64,000 bases of DNA from Molossus alvarezi (GCA_037176705.1 CM073891.1:52392571-52456570), one strand, 5' to 3'; counted from the stretch's first letter, positions 35,745 through 48,296 are shown. Program-made: numbers and translations. The notes: a model not told the origin generated them from the sequence alone.

Positions 35745-35900
35745 AGTCAAAAATTACATGTTCAAACAAAAAGAGGCAAAGAGATCTGTCTGGGAAGAGT
35801 TTATAGAAATATAGATATTTATGCCTCAGATAAAAGTATAAGAGTGAAACTTTTTGTTGTTGGTCATATCAGTTTTCTATCAAGTTTGCTTATACAGTGT
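35745..35900 (+). CDS. candidate exon, unrecognised protein
   Basis: After a good acceptor (GTATTTGTCTTTCAG) the phase-0 frame is open for 78 codons and can end at a donor GTAGGT after 52 codons. The peptide starts SQKLHVQTKRGKEICLGRVY and includes RNIDIYASDKSIRVKLFVVG. The sequence is not simple or repeat-like and the phase fits both the first exon at 28,878 and the next candidate at 49,000. Chance is not excluded in AT-rich DNA. No family recognised. Confidence 0.3.
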
Positions 35901-35970
35901 GTAGGTTCTACAAAATTTGTGGTGAAACATTCTCTTTTACTGCATTTTAGTTCATTAGCAAATTCAGATT

Positions 35971-36051
35971 TCAAATGAGGTGCTTAAATATTATACAATT
36001 CAAATGAGGTGCTTAAATATTATACAATTCAAATGAGGTGATTAAATATTA
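35971..36051. repeat. 29-bp tandem repeat, 2.8 copies
   Basis: The unit starts TCAAATGAGGTGCTTAAATA. Copies lie at 35,971-35,999, 36,000-36,028 and 36,029-36,051; the first two are identical and the third carries a C-to-A change and is cut short. Confidence 0.92.
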
Positions 36052-36059
36052 GTTTGTGA

Positions 36060-37224
36060 TGTAATATTTTTGACATTTATTTAGTTTTCTCATTTAGAGT
36101 CAGTAACATCTTTAAATACTTAATATTTAATTCTATTAAGAGATTTTTATGATCATTGATTAAAATTGGTCATTAAGTAATACCCCCATAATTGTGATTA
36201 AATTTTCCTTATGTGTTAGGTTTATCTGAGTATTTTTCCAAGACCTGTTTACTTTGCCTTTAGGCAACTGAAGGATGTTTCAAAACTCATCTTTCTTCAG
36301 TATTTTCCACAAGATGGCAGCACTAGATAGCATTTCTGTTCTTAGGAATCTTATTAGCCATAGGGATTCTGGTTATAAGAAAACTGTATTTTAAAATCAA
36401 TTTCTGTTGCTTTCTGTAATTTAGCATAGTATTATGAGTAAAGGTAAATTTTGAAGTATTAATTGTCACAAAATTTTTAACATAATTGATAATATTTTAA
36501 ATCTTTGGGAAAGATCTAAGTCATCTTTTATTTTGTACTTAGGCAGTTTGCAAGATCTTTGGCTATACATTTGTTAAATTCCATGCTCAGCTTTATCCTC
36601 AGATAGTTGGTAGGGAGGAATTGTGTGTACATCTTACAGGTAGATTGCTGTTGACATAATGAAACAAGGTCGATTGTAACACTGATGTTTCTACTGTTGT
36701 CATTTTTGTTATCTGTCATCAACCTGTGGGAGAATGTTTAAACCCACACATTTAAATTTATCCTTTAAAGGTAAACTAAGAAAGTACTGAAAGTCATGAC
36801 ATTTTGTTTTACCTCTAAGATTGTTGTGGTCTTGTAAGATACAAAAGGGAAATTGGACAACTTTGTCACTCCTTTGAACTCTGTTCTTTAAATGATAGCA
36901 TATGTTATCTGAAATGACCTAAGGTACCAGAATGTTACATATTGGAATTCAAATATAACTATCAAAGGAGAATTGAAATCTCTTTTAATTATTTGCTATT
37001 TTGAATATTTTGGCCACTATTTCCACTCATTCTTTCTTTCAACTTTCATGTTCTATCAAATATTCACTTATTCCTACTATCTATTACACTCTTGTTTTCT
37101 TGGTTGATTTAGTTTTGTGTTGTACTACAGAATCAGTCTAGATATTTCTTTTATTTATATTATAGTATTAATATTTAAAGTATATTTCTAAGTTTAAGGG
37201 TTTTTTATAGAAAATAAATGCTTA
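36060..37224. other. AT-rich, nothing recognised
   Basis: Probable intron. No repeat or exon recognised. Confidence 0.4.
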
Positions 37225-37243
37225 TGAAACATGTTAACTTTTA

Positions 37244-38251
37244 TTTTTTTTAATTAATTAATTTATTTTTGTTACAGATATTTCTCCTTTTTCCCCTCCC
37301 TGCCCGCCCTGTCCCCAGCTTTGTTGTGCATGTCCATTGTTCATGCATACATGCATATAAGTTCTGTGGTTTATCTTTCCCCCCACCCCCTGTTCGGGGG
37401 ATTGTTAGTCTGTAGCCCACTTCCACGTCTCTTGCACTACCCCATTCCTCAGACTGTTATGTTCATTATATTCCACAAATAAGTGAGATCATATAATACT
37501 TATCTTTCTCTGTTTGGCTTGTTTTGCTTAGGACATGTCCCTCCATGTTGTCTCAAAGGATAAGAGATCTTTTTTTCGTACAGCTGCATAGTATTTCATT
37601 GTGTATATGTACCAACTTTTTTATCCATTCATCTACTGATGGACATTTGGGCTGTTTCCAGATCTTAGCTATTGTAAATAGTGCTGCTATGAACATGGGG
37701 GTACATATATTCTTTCTGATTGGTGTTTCAGGCTTCTTAGGGTATATTCCTAGAAGTGGGATCACTGGGCCAAATGGCAATTCAATTTTTAATGTTTTGA
37801 GGTAACACCATATTGTTTTCCATAGTGGCTGCACCAGTCTGCATTCCCACCAGCAGTGTACTAGAGTCCCCTTTTCTCCACACCCTCGCCAACACTTGTT
37901 GTTTGATGACTTGTTGATGGTGGCCATTCTGACAGGTGAGAGGTGATACCTCATTGTTGTTTGAATTTGCATCTCTCTGATGATTAGTGATGTTGAACAT
38001 TTCTTCATATGTCTCTTCGCCATTTGTATGTCCTGGAGAGGTGTCTATTTAATTACTCTGCCCATTTTTTAATTGGGTTCTTTGTTTTCCTTTCGTTGAG
38101 TTGTATGAGCACTCTATATATTTTTTAAATTAACCCCTTATCTGTTATATCATTGGCAATTATGCTCTCACATAGAGTGGGTTGCCTTTGCATTTAGGTG
38201 GTTGTTTATTTTGCAGTGCAGAAGCATTTGAGTTTCATGTAGCCCCCCATG
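37244..38251 (-). mobile_element. 5'-truncated L1 with 19-bp target-site duplication
   Basis: Poly-T begins at 37,244, followed by the reversed L1 3'UTR and the ORF2 C-terminus. A 156-codon piece at 37,553-38,023 includes [37 protein letters not shown] flanks it exactly at 37,225-37,243 and 38,252-38,270. Confidence 0.93.
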
Positions 38252-38309
38252 TGAAACATGTTAACTTTTAATATACTACTTTTATAGACATGTGCTTTGG
38301 CTATTTGAG

Positions 38310-38570
38310 AGGCAGCATTGTGAATTAGTTATGAGCATCAAATTAAGAACCAAACTACCTGGGTTTCAGTCCTGGTTCAGCTACTTACTAAGCTCTTTAA
38401 CTTCAGACAAATTACTACATCTCTATGTGTCTGCATTTCCCCAAAATGGAATAATGGTAATGTACTTCACTCAGAGGGCTGTTATGAGGATTAAATGAGT
38501 TAATACAGACAAAGAACTTAAAACAATGTCTGGCATTTTGCTAACTCTAATATCGTGTTTATTATAATGA
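38310..38570 (+). repeat. MIR, nearly full length
   Basis: 'gaaccaaactacctgggttt', 'cagctacttactaagctctt', 'gttatgaggattaaatgagt' and 'aacaatgtctggcattttgc' follow MIR from 5' to 3'. Confidence 0.85.
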
Positions 38571-38619
38571 TGATGATAAAGGTAAATGAAAGACAGCTAA
38601 CAAAGATAACTGGAGCAGC

Positions 38620-38780
38620 CCTGGATCTACCAGTTCCCTTTACTGAGACATGGTTTCATTGTTTGTGAAACAGGCATAGTATCATTTGTTTTTCCTAGGC
38701 AACATGATTGTGAGAATGAAATGAGCTCTATCAACACTTGACAGCATTCTTTACATGTTATGTTATATGGAGTTGCTGTT
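38620..38780 (+). repeat. MIR relic
   Basis: 'gtttcattgtttgtgaaaca' with 'gtgagaatgaaatgagctct' resembles a second, more decayed MIR. Confidence 0.5.
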
Positions 38781-39414
38781 TTTAAATTATATCATTAATT
38801 TTGGTATTTTCAGTTCGATACAGAGAAGATAGAAATTTCTCTGATTGTTGGATGAATTAATGACATAGTGGTCAGTTGACATCTTTCTTAGGTTGGGCTA
38901 CAAAGCCACAGTGCTTTCTTAAAGCTTGATTTCTAATAAATAAACTTATGAAAGTTTTTCTCTCTTATAGAAAAGAAAATTAATTTATAGCAATATCTGT
39001 CAGAAAGGCATTGATTTTCAGATTTATTTATTTTTTCTTTAAATGGCTATTTCTGTTAATAAGCAAGCTCTATAATTTAGTCCAAAGAGACTATTTAGGA
39101 TGATTTATTTCACTATCATTAATAACTGGAAATCAGAGCCTTAATATTTTGCTGTAAACTGTGGTGTTCTAAGTTTAATTATTCTAGTTATTATCTGATA
39201 TATTGCATTATATTAGTGAATTTTGAATTTGTTTGAAATTAATTTTATAAATAATAGGGTAAAATAATTATATTATTGTGGTGGGGGAAGTGTTGTATTT
39301 TTACTTGCATTGGTGGGGCAGTGGAGGATATTTTACTAGTTGTCTACAGAGTAAAATATTTAGCTTTCAATGAACAAAGTCAATCCTTTTCCGATAGTCA
39401 TAAAGAGTCTCTTT

Positions 39415-39572
39415 GCCCTGGCCGGTTTGTCTCAGTGGTAGAGCTCGGCCCATGGACCAATGAGTTGTGGGTTTGATTTTGGTCAAGGGCATGTACCTTG
39501 GTTGCAATTCGTCCCCGGCCCTGGTTGGGGTCCTGTAGGAGGCAGCCACATTGATGTGTCCCTTTCACATCG

Positions 39573-39623
<51 letters not shown>

Positions 39624-39698
39624 CCTCCCTCCCTTCCTCCCACTCTATCTCAACAAAAGTAGAAAAATGTCCTTGAGTAAGGATTAAAAAAAAAAAGT
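39415..39698 (+). mobile_element. VES-type SINE with (CT)n block
   Basis: Head GCCCTGGCCGGTTTGTCTCA, a pure (CT)n run at about 39,575-39,618, and tail 'gagtaaggattaaaaaaaaa'. Confidence 0.88.
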
Positions 39699-39699
39699 T

Positions 39700-40086
39700 T
39701 CTTAAAGGCTTTATTTGTGAGAAGCATCTAATGAAAAGTGCTGCCTTGCCAGTTCAATTAAGTTTCAAATATTCTCTCAGTATTTATCTGTTTGTTTGTT
39801 TTTTCTTATGTTCACGAAAACAGCTTCTGTGTCTATAAAAAACTAGAGTATTCCTACTTGTTATCTACTTTATGGGAACTTGGAGAATTTAAAACCATGC
39901 ATAAGGCAGCTTTTCATGAAGAAACTTTGTAGATAAAAGATCAATTTTCCAGGAATTTTATAACTTTACTATAACACTGAAGGTATAACATTTGTTATTC
40001 TTGCAAATTTGAATATATTATCTTTCTTTGACAGAATTATTGAAACTAAATTTAAAGTAAAAATTCCTGTGAATCCATAATTAGCT
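39700..40086. other. AT-rich, nothing recognised
   Basis: Pre-insertion flank of the full-length L1. No gene seen. Confidence 0.4.
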
Positions 40087-40103
40087 TAAAAGAAACTAGT
40101 AAG

Positions 40104-40927
40104 GGGGGGACCGAAAAATGGCGGCGGAGTGAACGGAGCTACATAGACCGTCTCCCAGAACCAAACTGGAATTACAACTATAACACAGACAAATCAACGG
40201 GAAAAACCAACAGAAAAGCAGCTTGCGAGGACCATACAACGAGGGACACTGACACCATCCCGGTAGGCTTGCGAAGGCGCGAGACGGGGCTGGGAGCCCA
40301 GGGTCGGCAGCTCGGCAGCGGCCTCAGCTGGGAGCAGCGCCCTCGGGTCACACTCCCAGGCTGCTCCACAGCACAGAGCTGGACAGAGGCTGAAACAGCC
40401 ACAGCCACTCACCTTGGGCTCCGGCAGAGGGAGGGCAGACTGGACTGGAACTGTGTGGGGACACTCGGGGTTTGGAGGGCGCTCAGAGCTTTGGCTGAGT
40501 GCAGCCACACTGGACGGTGGGCATGTTGCTCCTTCCCAGGGCTCTGAGGAGAGGCAGCAGCCCCTCCCTCGGAGATCCAACCCCACCCTGTGGGCCTTTG
40601 AAGTGCTAATTGAGGCTCACTAACAACCAGCATCTGCCCCACCCTCGTGAAAGCCCCTTGGCTGAGCACCAGAGGGAGTTTTTCAATCAACTGACAACCC
40701 AAAACTCATCAAGCAACCTAGACTGCTAGCCTCCAGGCAAAAAGCTAGAGGATAACAGTACGTTTCCTGGGCTGGCAACTTTAACCAGGAAAGTAAGACT
40801 TGACAGTGGTGTTCAACGTGGGTCCTCCCTCGCTCATCTAAACACAGGAGAGGGAGCCACAAACAGCAGAACACCAACACCCACAGGGAGAACTTGACAG
40901 GCTCCAAAGCCCACAGTGATAGCCAAA
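40104..40927 (+). promoter_or_regulatory. L1 5'UTR promoter with YY1-like site
   Basis: The GC-rich leader begins GGGGGGACCGAAAAATGGCG. The AAAATGGCGGC core within the first 25 bases resembles the YY1 site that positions transcription starts in human L1 (established for human; inferred here). A wide G/C-rich stretch follows to the ORF1 start. Confidence 0.65.
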
Positions 40928-41755
40928 ATGGTGAAACACAGAAACAGAAGCCAAATGAAAGAGCAAGACACCTCCGCCGAAGATGAGATCAATGTGGAGC
41001 AATTAGGCATGTTAACAGAGCTAGAATTCAGAGCCATGATCTTGAGAAAGCTGAACAGCATGAGTAAGGACATAGAGACACTGAAAATAAGCCAAGTGGA
41101 AATTAAAAACCAACAAGAAGAGATAAAAAATGACATATCCGAAATGAAAAAGACATTGGAAGGTTTAAAAAGCAGAGTAGAGGAAGCTGAGGACCGGATC
41201 AGTGAATTAGAAGACAGGGTAGAAAAAATCAACCAATCAGAAAAACAAAAGGAAAAAACTATTAAAAAACAGGAAGACAGCTTAAGAGAACTATGGGACA
41301 ACTGGAAACGTAATAATATTCACATCATAGGAGTCCCCGAAGAAGAAGAAAATGAGCAAGGGATAGAGAATATATTCAAAAAAATAGTGAAAGAAAACTT
41401 CCCTAATTTGGTGAAGGAAGAAGGCATTCAAGTTCAAGAAGCACAGAGAGTCCCAAGTAAGAAGAACCCAAACAGGCCCACATCAAGACACATAGTAATT
41501 AAAATGCCACAAATTAAAGACAAAGAGAGAATCCTAAAAGCAGCAAGAGATAAGCAACAGGTTACCTACAAAGGGAACCCCATAAGGCTCTCAGCTGACT
41601 TCTCACAAGAAACACTACAGGCCAGAAGAGAATGGCATGAAGTAATCAAAGTCATGAAAAACAAGAATCTGAATCCAAGACTACTCTACCCAGCAAGGCT
41701 ATCATTCAAAATAGAAGGTCAAATAAAGAGCTTCCCAGACAAAAAAAAAAGCTAA
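40928..41755 (+). pseudogene. L1 ORF1 protein, C-terminus broken by A-run frameshift
   Basis: ATG at 40,928 opens MVKHRNRSQMKEQDTSAEDE. A long coiled coil (about residues 45-125, heptads such as KSRVEEAEDRISELEDRVEK) is followed by the RRM-like domain (NNIHIIGVPEEEENEQGIEN, then ENFPNLVKEEGIQVQEAQRV). The C-terminal domain then follows (RHIVIKMPQIKDKERILKAA, ADFSQETLQARREWHEV). In L1 this protein is a trimeric RNA-binding chaperone needed for retrotransposition. A run of ten A (41,741-41,750) puts the end out of frame and stops it at KKKS, losing about the last twenty residues that the downstream sequence still encodes in another frame. Confidence 0.88.
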
Positions 41756-41856
41756 GGGAATACATTAGCACCAAACCAGCACTGCAAGAAATGTTAAAAG
41801 GACTGCTGTAATTAACAGTAGAAATGGGAAGAAAAATAGAACCACACTAAACAAAA

Positions 41857-44800
41857 ATGGCAATAAATAAGTACATATCAATAATCACCTTAAACGTAAA
41901 TGGATTGAATGCTCCCATAAAGAGACACAGAGTAGCTGATTGGATAAGAAAGCATGACTCATCTATATGTTGTTTACAAGAGACCCACCTCTCCACAAAA
42001 AACTCACATAGGTTGAAAGTGAAGGGATGGAAAAAATTTTTCCAAGCAAATGGAAAGCAAAAAAAAGCTGGGGTAGCAATTCTCATATCTGATAAAATAG
42101 ATTTCAAAATGAAGACCATAACTAGAGACAAAGAGGGCCACTACATAATATTGAAAGGATCTATCCAACAGGAAGATATAACCTTGATAAACATATATGC
42201 ACCCAATATAGGAGCACCAAAATATATTAAAAATCTTCTGGAGGACTTCCAAGGAGAAATCAACAATACAATCATAGCAGGGGACTTCAACACCCCGTTG
42301 ACAGCACTCGATAGATCCTCTAGGCAAAAAATTAGCAAGGAAACAGAGACTCTAAATGAAGCACTAGACCAAATGGATTTAATATATATCTACAGAGAAT
42401 TACACCCCAAAACTACAGAATACACAATCTTCTCAAGTGCACATGGGACATTCTCAAAGATAGACCACATGATACGGCACAAACTAAATCTCTACAAGTT
42501 CAAGAAGATTGAAATCATATCAAGCATCTTCTCAGATCACAATGGCATGAAACTAGAAATCAATTGCAACAAGAACATGCAAAGACATTTCAACACATGA
42601 AGGCTAAATAGCATGTTATTAAACAATGAATGGGTCACCGAGGAGATCAAGGAAGAAATTAAAAACTTCCTGGAAAACAATGAAAATGAACACACAACAA
42701 CACAAAATCTATGGGATGCAGCGAAAGCAGTTCTGAGAGGGAAGTTCATAGCACTACAGGCCTACCTCAAAAAACAAGAAAAATTTCTAATTGACTGTCT
42801 AACCTCACAACTTAAAGAATTAGAAAGCAAACAAAAAGAAAACCCCAGAGCAAGTAGAAGGAAGAAAATAGTAAAGATCAGAGCAGAAATAAATGACATA
42901 GAGACCAAAAAAACAATTCAAAGGATCAATGAAACAAAGAGCTGGTTTTTTGAAAAGATAAACAAGATTGATGGACCCTTGGCTAGACTCACCAAGAAAC
43001 AGAAAGAGAGAACCAAAATACACAAAATCAGAAACGAAAGAGGAGAAGTAACAACCAACACCATGGAAATATAAAGGATCGTTAACAACTACTATGGACA
43101 ACCATATGGCAACAAATTCGACAATCTAAGCGAAATGGACAAATTTCTAGAAACACACAGTCTCCCAAAACTATTCCCGGAAGTGATAGAAAACTTGAAC
43201 AGACCAATAACAACTAAGGAAATTGAAGAGGTAATCAAGACTCTCCCAGCAAACAAAAGCCCAGGCCCAGATGTTTTCACGGGGGAGTTTTACCGAACAT
43301 TCAAAAAAGAACTAACACCCATTCTCCTCAAACTATTTCAAAAAATTCAAGAAGAAGGAAGACTTCCAAACACGTTCTATGAGGCCAGCATAATTCTAAT
43401 TCCAAAACCAGAAAAAGACACTACGAAGAAAGAAAACTACAGGCCAATATCCCTGATGAACATAGACGCCAAAATCCTGAACAAAACATTAGCAAATCAG
43501 ATCCAGAAATACATCAAAAAAATTATTCACCATGACCAAGTGGGATTCATTCCAGGGATGCAAGGCTGGTACAATATTCGCAAATCAATAAACGTGATAC
43601 ACCACATAAACAAAATGAAGAATAAAAACCACATGATCATATCAATAGATGCTGAAAAAGCATTCGACAAAATCCAGCATCCATTTCTGATAAAAAACGC
43701 TCAGCAATGTAGGAATAGAGGGATCATATCTCGACATAATAAAGGCCATATATGAAAGACCTACAGCCAACATCATACTCAATGGACAGAAACTAAAAAC
43801 ATTTCCATTAAGAACAGGAACAAGACAAGGATGTCCACTTTCGCCACTCCTATTTAACATATTTAACATTGTACTGGAAGTCTTAGCCACAGCAATCAGA
43901 CATGAAGAAAAAATAAAAGGGATCCAAATTGGAAAGGAGGAAGTGAAACTGTCATTATTTGCAGATGACATGATATTGTACATAGAAAACCCTAAAGACT
44001 CCATCAAAAATCTGTTAGACTTAATAAATTAATTTGGCAAAGTAGCAGGATACAAAATTAACGTCAAGAAATCGATGGCATTTTTGTACATCAATGATGA
44101 ACTCACAGAAAGAGAAACTGAAAAAACAATCCCATTTACCATTGCGCCAAAAAAATTATGATACCTAGGAATAAACTTAACCAAAGAAGTAAAGGACCTA
44201 TTTGCAGAAAACTACAGGTAATTGAAAAAAGAAATAGAGGAAGATATAAAAAAGTGGAAGCACATACCCTGTTCATGGATTGGAAGAATTAACATCATTA
44301 AAATGTCCATACTACCCAAAGCAATCTATAGATTCAATGCAATCCCCATCAAAATACCAATGACATATTTCATAGAACTAGAACAAATACTTCAAAAGTT
44401 CATATGGAACCAAAAAAGACCCCGAATAGCCACAGCAATCTTGAAAAAGAAGAACAAAGTAGGTGGGATCACAATACCAGATATCAGGTTATACTACAAA
44501 GCGACTATAACCAAAACAGCCTGGTACTGGCACAAGAACAGGCATATAGACCAGTGGAACAGAACTGAAAACCCAGAAATGGACCCAAGGCAATACGCTC
44601 AATTAATATTTGACAAAGGTGGCAAGAGCATACAGTGGAGTAAAGACAGCCTCTTTAATAAATGGTGTTGGGAAAATTGGACAGCTACATGCAAAAAAAT
44701 GAAACTAGACCATCAACTTACACCATACACAAAAATAAACCCAAAATGGATGAAAGACTTAAATGTGACCCGTTAATCCATAAAAATTCTAGAAGAAAAG

Positions 44801-45690
44801 TTAGGCAACAAAATTTCAGACATCATACGGAGCAGAATTTTCACTGATACATCACCTAAGGCAACAGAAATAAAGGAGAAAATGAACACATGGGACTACA
44901 TCAAACTAAAAAGCTTCTGCACAGCAAAAGAAACAATCATCAAAATGGAAAGGCAACCCACTGTATGGGAGAACATCATTGCCAATGATGTATCAGATAA
45001 GGGGTTAATTTCCAATATATATAGAGTGCTCATACAACTCCACAAAAGGAAGACAAAGAACCCAATTAAAAAATGGGCAGAGGAACTCAATAGACACCTC
45101 TCCAAACAGGACATACAAATGGCTAAGAGACATATGAAGAAATGCTCAACATCACTAATCATCAGAGAGATGCATATTAAAACAACAATGAGGTATCACC
45201 TCACACCTGTCAGAATGGCCGCCATCAACAAATCATCAAACAACAAGTGTTGGCGAAGGTGTGGAGAAAAGGGGACTCTAATACACTGCTGGTGGGAATG
45301 CAGACTGGTGCAGCCACTATGGAAAACAATATGGTGCTACCTCAAAAAATTAAAAATTGAACTCCCATTTGACCCAGTGATCCCACTGCTGGGAATATAC
45401 CCTAAGAAGCCTGAAACACCAATCAGGAAGAATATATGTACCCTCATGTTCATAGCAGCACTATTTACAATAGCTAAGATCTGGAAACAGCCCAAGTGTC
45501 CACCAGTAGACGAATGGATAAAAAAGCTGTGGTACATATACACAATGGAGTACTATGCAGCGGTAAGAAAGAAAGATCTCTTATCCTTTGAGACAACATG
45601 GAGGGACCTGGAAAGTATTATCCTAAGTGAAAGAAGCCAAGCAGAAAAAGACAAATACCACATGATCTCACTTATATATGGAATATAATG
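41857..45690 (+). pseudogene. L1 ORF2 endonuclease/reverse transcriptase, several lesions
   Basis: ORF2 begins MAINKYISIITLNVNGLNAP. The endonuclease shows NVNGLNAP, CLQETHL, IIAGDFNTPL and SDHNGMKLEIN. Lesions then follow: a TGA at 42,598 where related copies read TGG, a TAA near 43,073, and an extra A near 43,700. A 9-bp tandem duplication ('atatttaac') lies near 43,858, with a further stop near 44,030. The reverse-transcriptase FADDMILY motif is at about 43,960, and the Cys-rich C-terminal motif [18 protein letters not shown] at about 45,249-45,302. In a live L1 this enzyme nicks DNA and primes reverse transcription; this copy cannot make it whole. Confidence 0.88.
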
Positions 45691-45957
45691 AACATAACAG
45701 TCTGAGGAATACAGTAGACCCAGACACATGGAAGTAGGGCACAGACTGACATCCCTCAGAAGAGGGGATGGGGGGTGGGGGGGTGGGAAGAGATAAACCA
45801 CAGAACTTATATGCATGTATGCATGACCAATGGACATGGACAACTAAGCCGGGGACAGGGTGGAGGGGGGGGGGGGGGCTGCCAATGGGGTAAAAAGGTA
45901 AAATATCTGTAACAAAAAAATAAATAAAAATTCATAAAAAAAAAAGAAACTAGTAAG

Positions 45958-46640
45958 AAGCAATTGGGAGTATGTTATATATTTAATAAAAGTCCATTGA
46001 AAAAGAAAGTTATATATTTCCAATCCAGAGGGCCAAGTGATTCTAATTTGTTTCCCATAAGAACCTCAGGGTACTTTTCTTTCTATTTTCACACCTGTAT
46101 TTGTCTTCACATATTTTAGTATGCTTGAAACTCAATTCTCTTTAAAAATATTTTGAATTCTTAATAGTTTTTAAAGGACATATTAAGAACAGGTTACACT
46201 GATGCCCATGTGTTGTCAACCAGTGATGTTCTTTCTTTAAACATCCCAGTGTAATATTTGAATTTGACCCTGGGAAAAACTGGCAAGCCTTCCTGGTGAC
46301 TTCAGTTTTTATATCAACAATTTTATATTAACATTCACTTTATGCTTTAAAAATGTTTCTTTAAAATACTCAAAGTTGATTTGCATCCCAATGCTAAATA
46401 TCTTTATTTTATATTGTGCTTAGTATTTGAGACATAAATACGTACTGCATTTTGTTAGGGAAATGTAGGGATAAATACAAAATCCCTTTCAATTTGGTCA
46501 TTGGAAAGCTACTGCCTTATTAGATGTAAGGTGGAAAAACTTTAAAATTTATAGTGCATTCACTGCATTAGTTGACGAAAAAGAATAATCATGATAGTCT
46601 AATAAAATCAGATAAGTATGTGCCAAATTTCAAAATTCAT
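45958..46640. other. AT-rich, nothing recognised
   Basis: Right flank of the full-length L1. No gene or clear repeat seen. Confidence 0.4.
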
Positions 46641-46919
46641 TATGATTTAAACAGCAACAACAAAACAAATTTGAAATATAAGGGGACTTTTTAAATCTGA
46701 AAAAAGTTATCAAAAAGGGATCTATAGCAAACATCCTACTCAATGATACAATGTTGTAAGCTTTCCCTCTGAGAACCAGGAATAAGATGAGAATTCTTGC
46801 TGTCCCATGGCTTCTATTTACCATTGAATTGGAGGCCTGAGCCAGATAGATAGTATGGGAGGAAGGAGCAGGGAAAACATTATTAATACAAAGCTTGTAA
46901 GGAAAGAAATTAAACTATC
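46640..46919 (+). repeat. older L1 ORF2 relic, left part
   Basis: 'ctatagcaaacatcctactc', then 'gctttccctctgagaaccag', is an ancient L1 ORF2 segment. It is split by the younger L1 at 46,920 and resumes at about 48,310. Confidence 0.65.
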
Positions 46920-48296
46920 TATTCTGTTCCAATGGACCCAAGGCAATATGCTCAATTAATATTTGACAAAGGTGGCAAGAGCATACAGTGGAGTAAAGAC
47001 AGCCTCTTTAATAAATGGTGTTGGAAAAATTGGACAGCTACATGCAAAATAATGAAACTAGACCATCAACTTACACCATACACAAACATAAACTCAAAAT
47101 GAATAAAAAACTTAAATGTGACTAATGAATCCATAAAATTCTAGAAGAAAATGTAGGCAACAAAATTTTGGACATCATACGCAGCAGAATGTTCACTGAT
47201 ATATCACCTAAGGCAACAGAAACAAAGGAAAAAATGAACACATGGGACTACATCAAACTCAAAAGATTCTGCACAGCAAAAGAAACAACCATCAAAATGG
47301 AAAGGCAACCCATTGTATGGGAGAACATCATTGCCAGTGATACATCAGATAAGGGGTTAATTTCCAAAATATAGAGTACTCTTACAACTCAACAAAGGGA
47401 AGACAAAGAACCCAATTAAAAAATGGGCAGAGGAGTTGACTAGACACCTCTCCAAACAGGATGTACAAATGGCAAAGAGACATATGAAAAAATGCTCAAC
47501 ATCACTAATCATCAGAGAGGTGCAAATTCAAACAACAATGAGGTATCACCTCACACCTGTCAGAATGGCTGCCATCAATAAATTATCAAACAACAAATGT
47601 TGGCCAGGTTGTGGAGAAAAGGGGACTCTAGTACTCTGCTGGTGGGAATGCAGACTGGTGCAGCCACTATGGAAAACAATATGGTGTTACCTCAAAACAT
47701 TAAAAATTGAATTGCCATTTGGCCCAGTGATCCCACTTCTAGGAATATACCCTAAGAAGCCTGAAACACCAATCAGAAAGAATATATGTACCCCCATGTT
47801 CATAGCAGTACTATTTACAATAGCTAAGATCTGGAAATAGCCCAAATGTCCATCAGTAGATGAATGGATAAAAAAGCTGGTACATATACACAATGAAATA
47901 CTATGCAGCTGTACGAAAAAAAGATCTCTTATCCTTTGAGACGACATGGAGGGACCTGGAAAGTATTATCCTAAGTGAAACAAACCAAGTAGAATAAGAC
48001 AAATACCATATGATCTCACTTATTTGTGGAATATAATGAACATAACAGTCTGAGGAATAGGGTAGACCCAGAAACATAGAAATAGGGTATAGTCTGACAA
48101 CCCTCAGAAGAGGGGGTGGTGGGGCATGGGAAGAGATAAACCGCAGAACTTATATGCATGTTTGCATAACCAATGAACATGGACAACAAAGCTGGGGATG
48201 GGGCAGGGGGGATGGGGAGGAGGGTGTCAATGGGGTAAAAAAAGAGAAACATCTGTAACAAAAATAAAATTAGAAAAATAAATAAAATAAATAAAA
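46920..48296 (+). mobile_element. 5'-truncated L1 with 13-bp duplication and tiny 5' inversion
   Basis: Duplications AAATTAAACTATC lie at 46,907-46,919 and 48,297-48,309. The L1 runs from 'aatggacccaaggcaatatg' (about 46,931) to its A-rich end. The roughly 12 bases before that are the reverse complement of L1 sequence just upstream of this point (GGAACAGAATAG). ORF2 C-terminal pieces at 47,168-47,374 and 47,436-47,840 are interrupted by stops. Confidence 0.9.

Larger units (their letters stand above)
40104..45941 (+). mobile_element. full-length L1 with 16-bp target-site duplication
   Basis: The 5.8-kb element carries a 5'UTR (40,104-40,927), ORF1, ORF2, a G-rich 3'UTR and an A-rich tail. 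AAAAGAAACTAGTAAG occurs at 40,088-40,103 and 45,942-45,957, and the left copy is preceded by TT, giving the L1 endonuclease target TT/AAAA. A perfect duplication means a fairly recent insertion, yet both reading frames are broken, so it is no longer autonomous. It is the reference copy for the other L1 fragments here. Confidence 0.95.

Noticed and set aside
35971..36051. CRISPR-like direct repeats
   Set aside because: Units are contiguous with no spacers and the host is a mammal; a simple tandem repeat.
40178..40702. Minus-strand open frames of 76-130 codons in a GC-rich stretch
   Set aside because: They lie in the L1 5'UTR, antisense, and arise from its base composition.
45249..45302. [18 protein letters not shown] as a host zinc-finger gene
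   Set aside because: This is the Cys-rich C-terminal motif of L1 ORF2, repeated in each L1 copy of the window.
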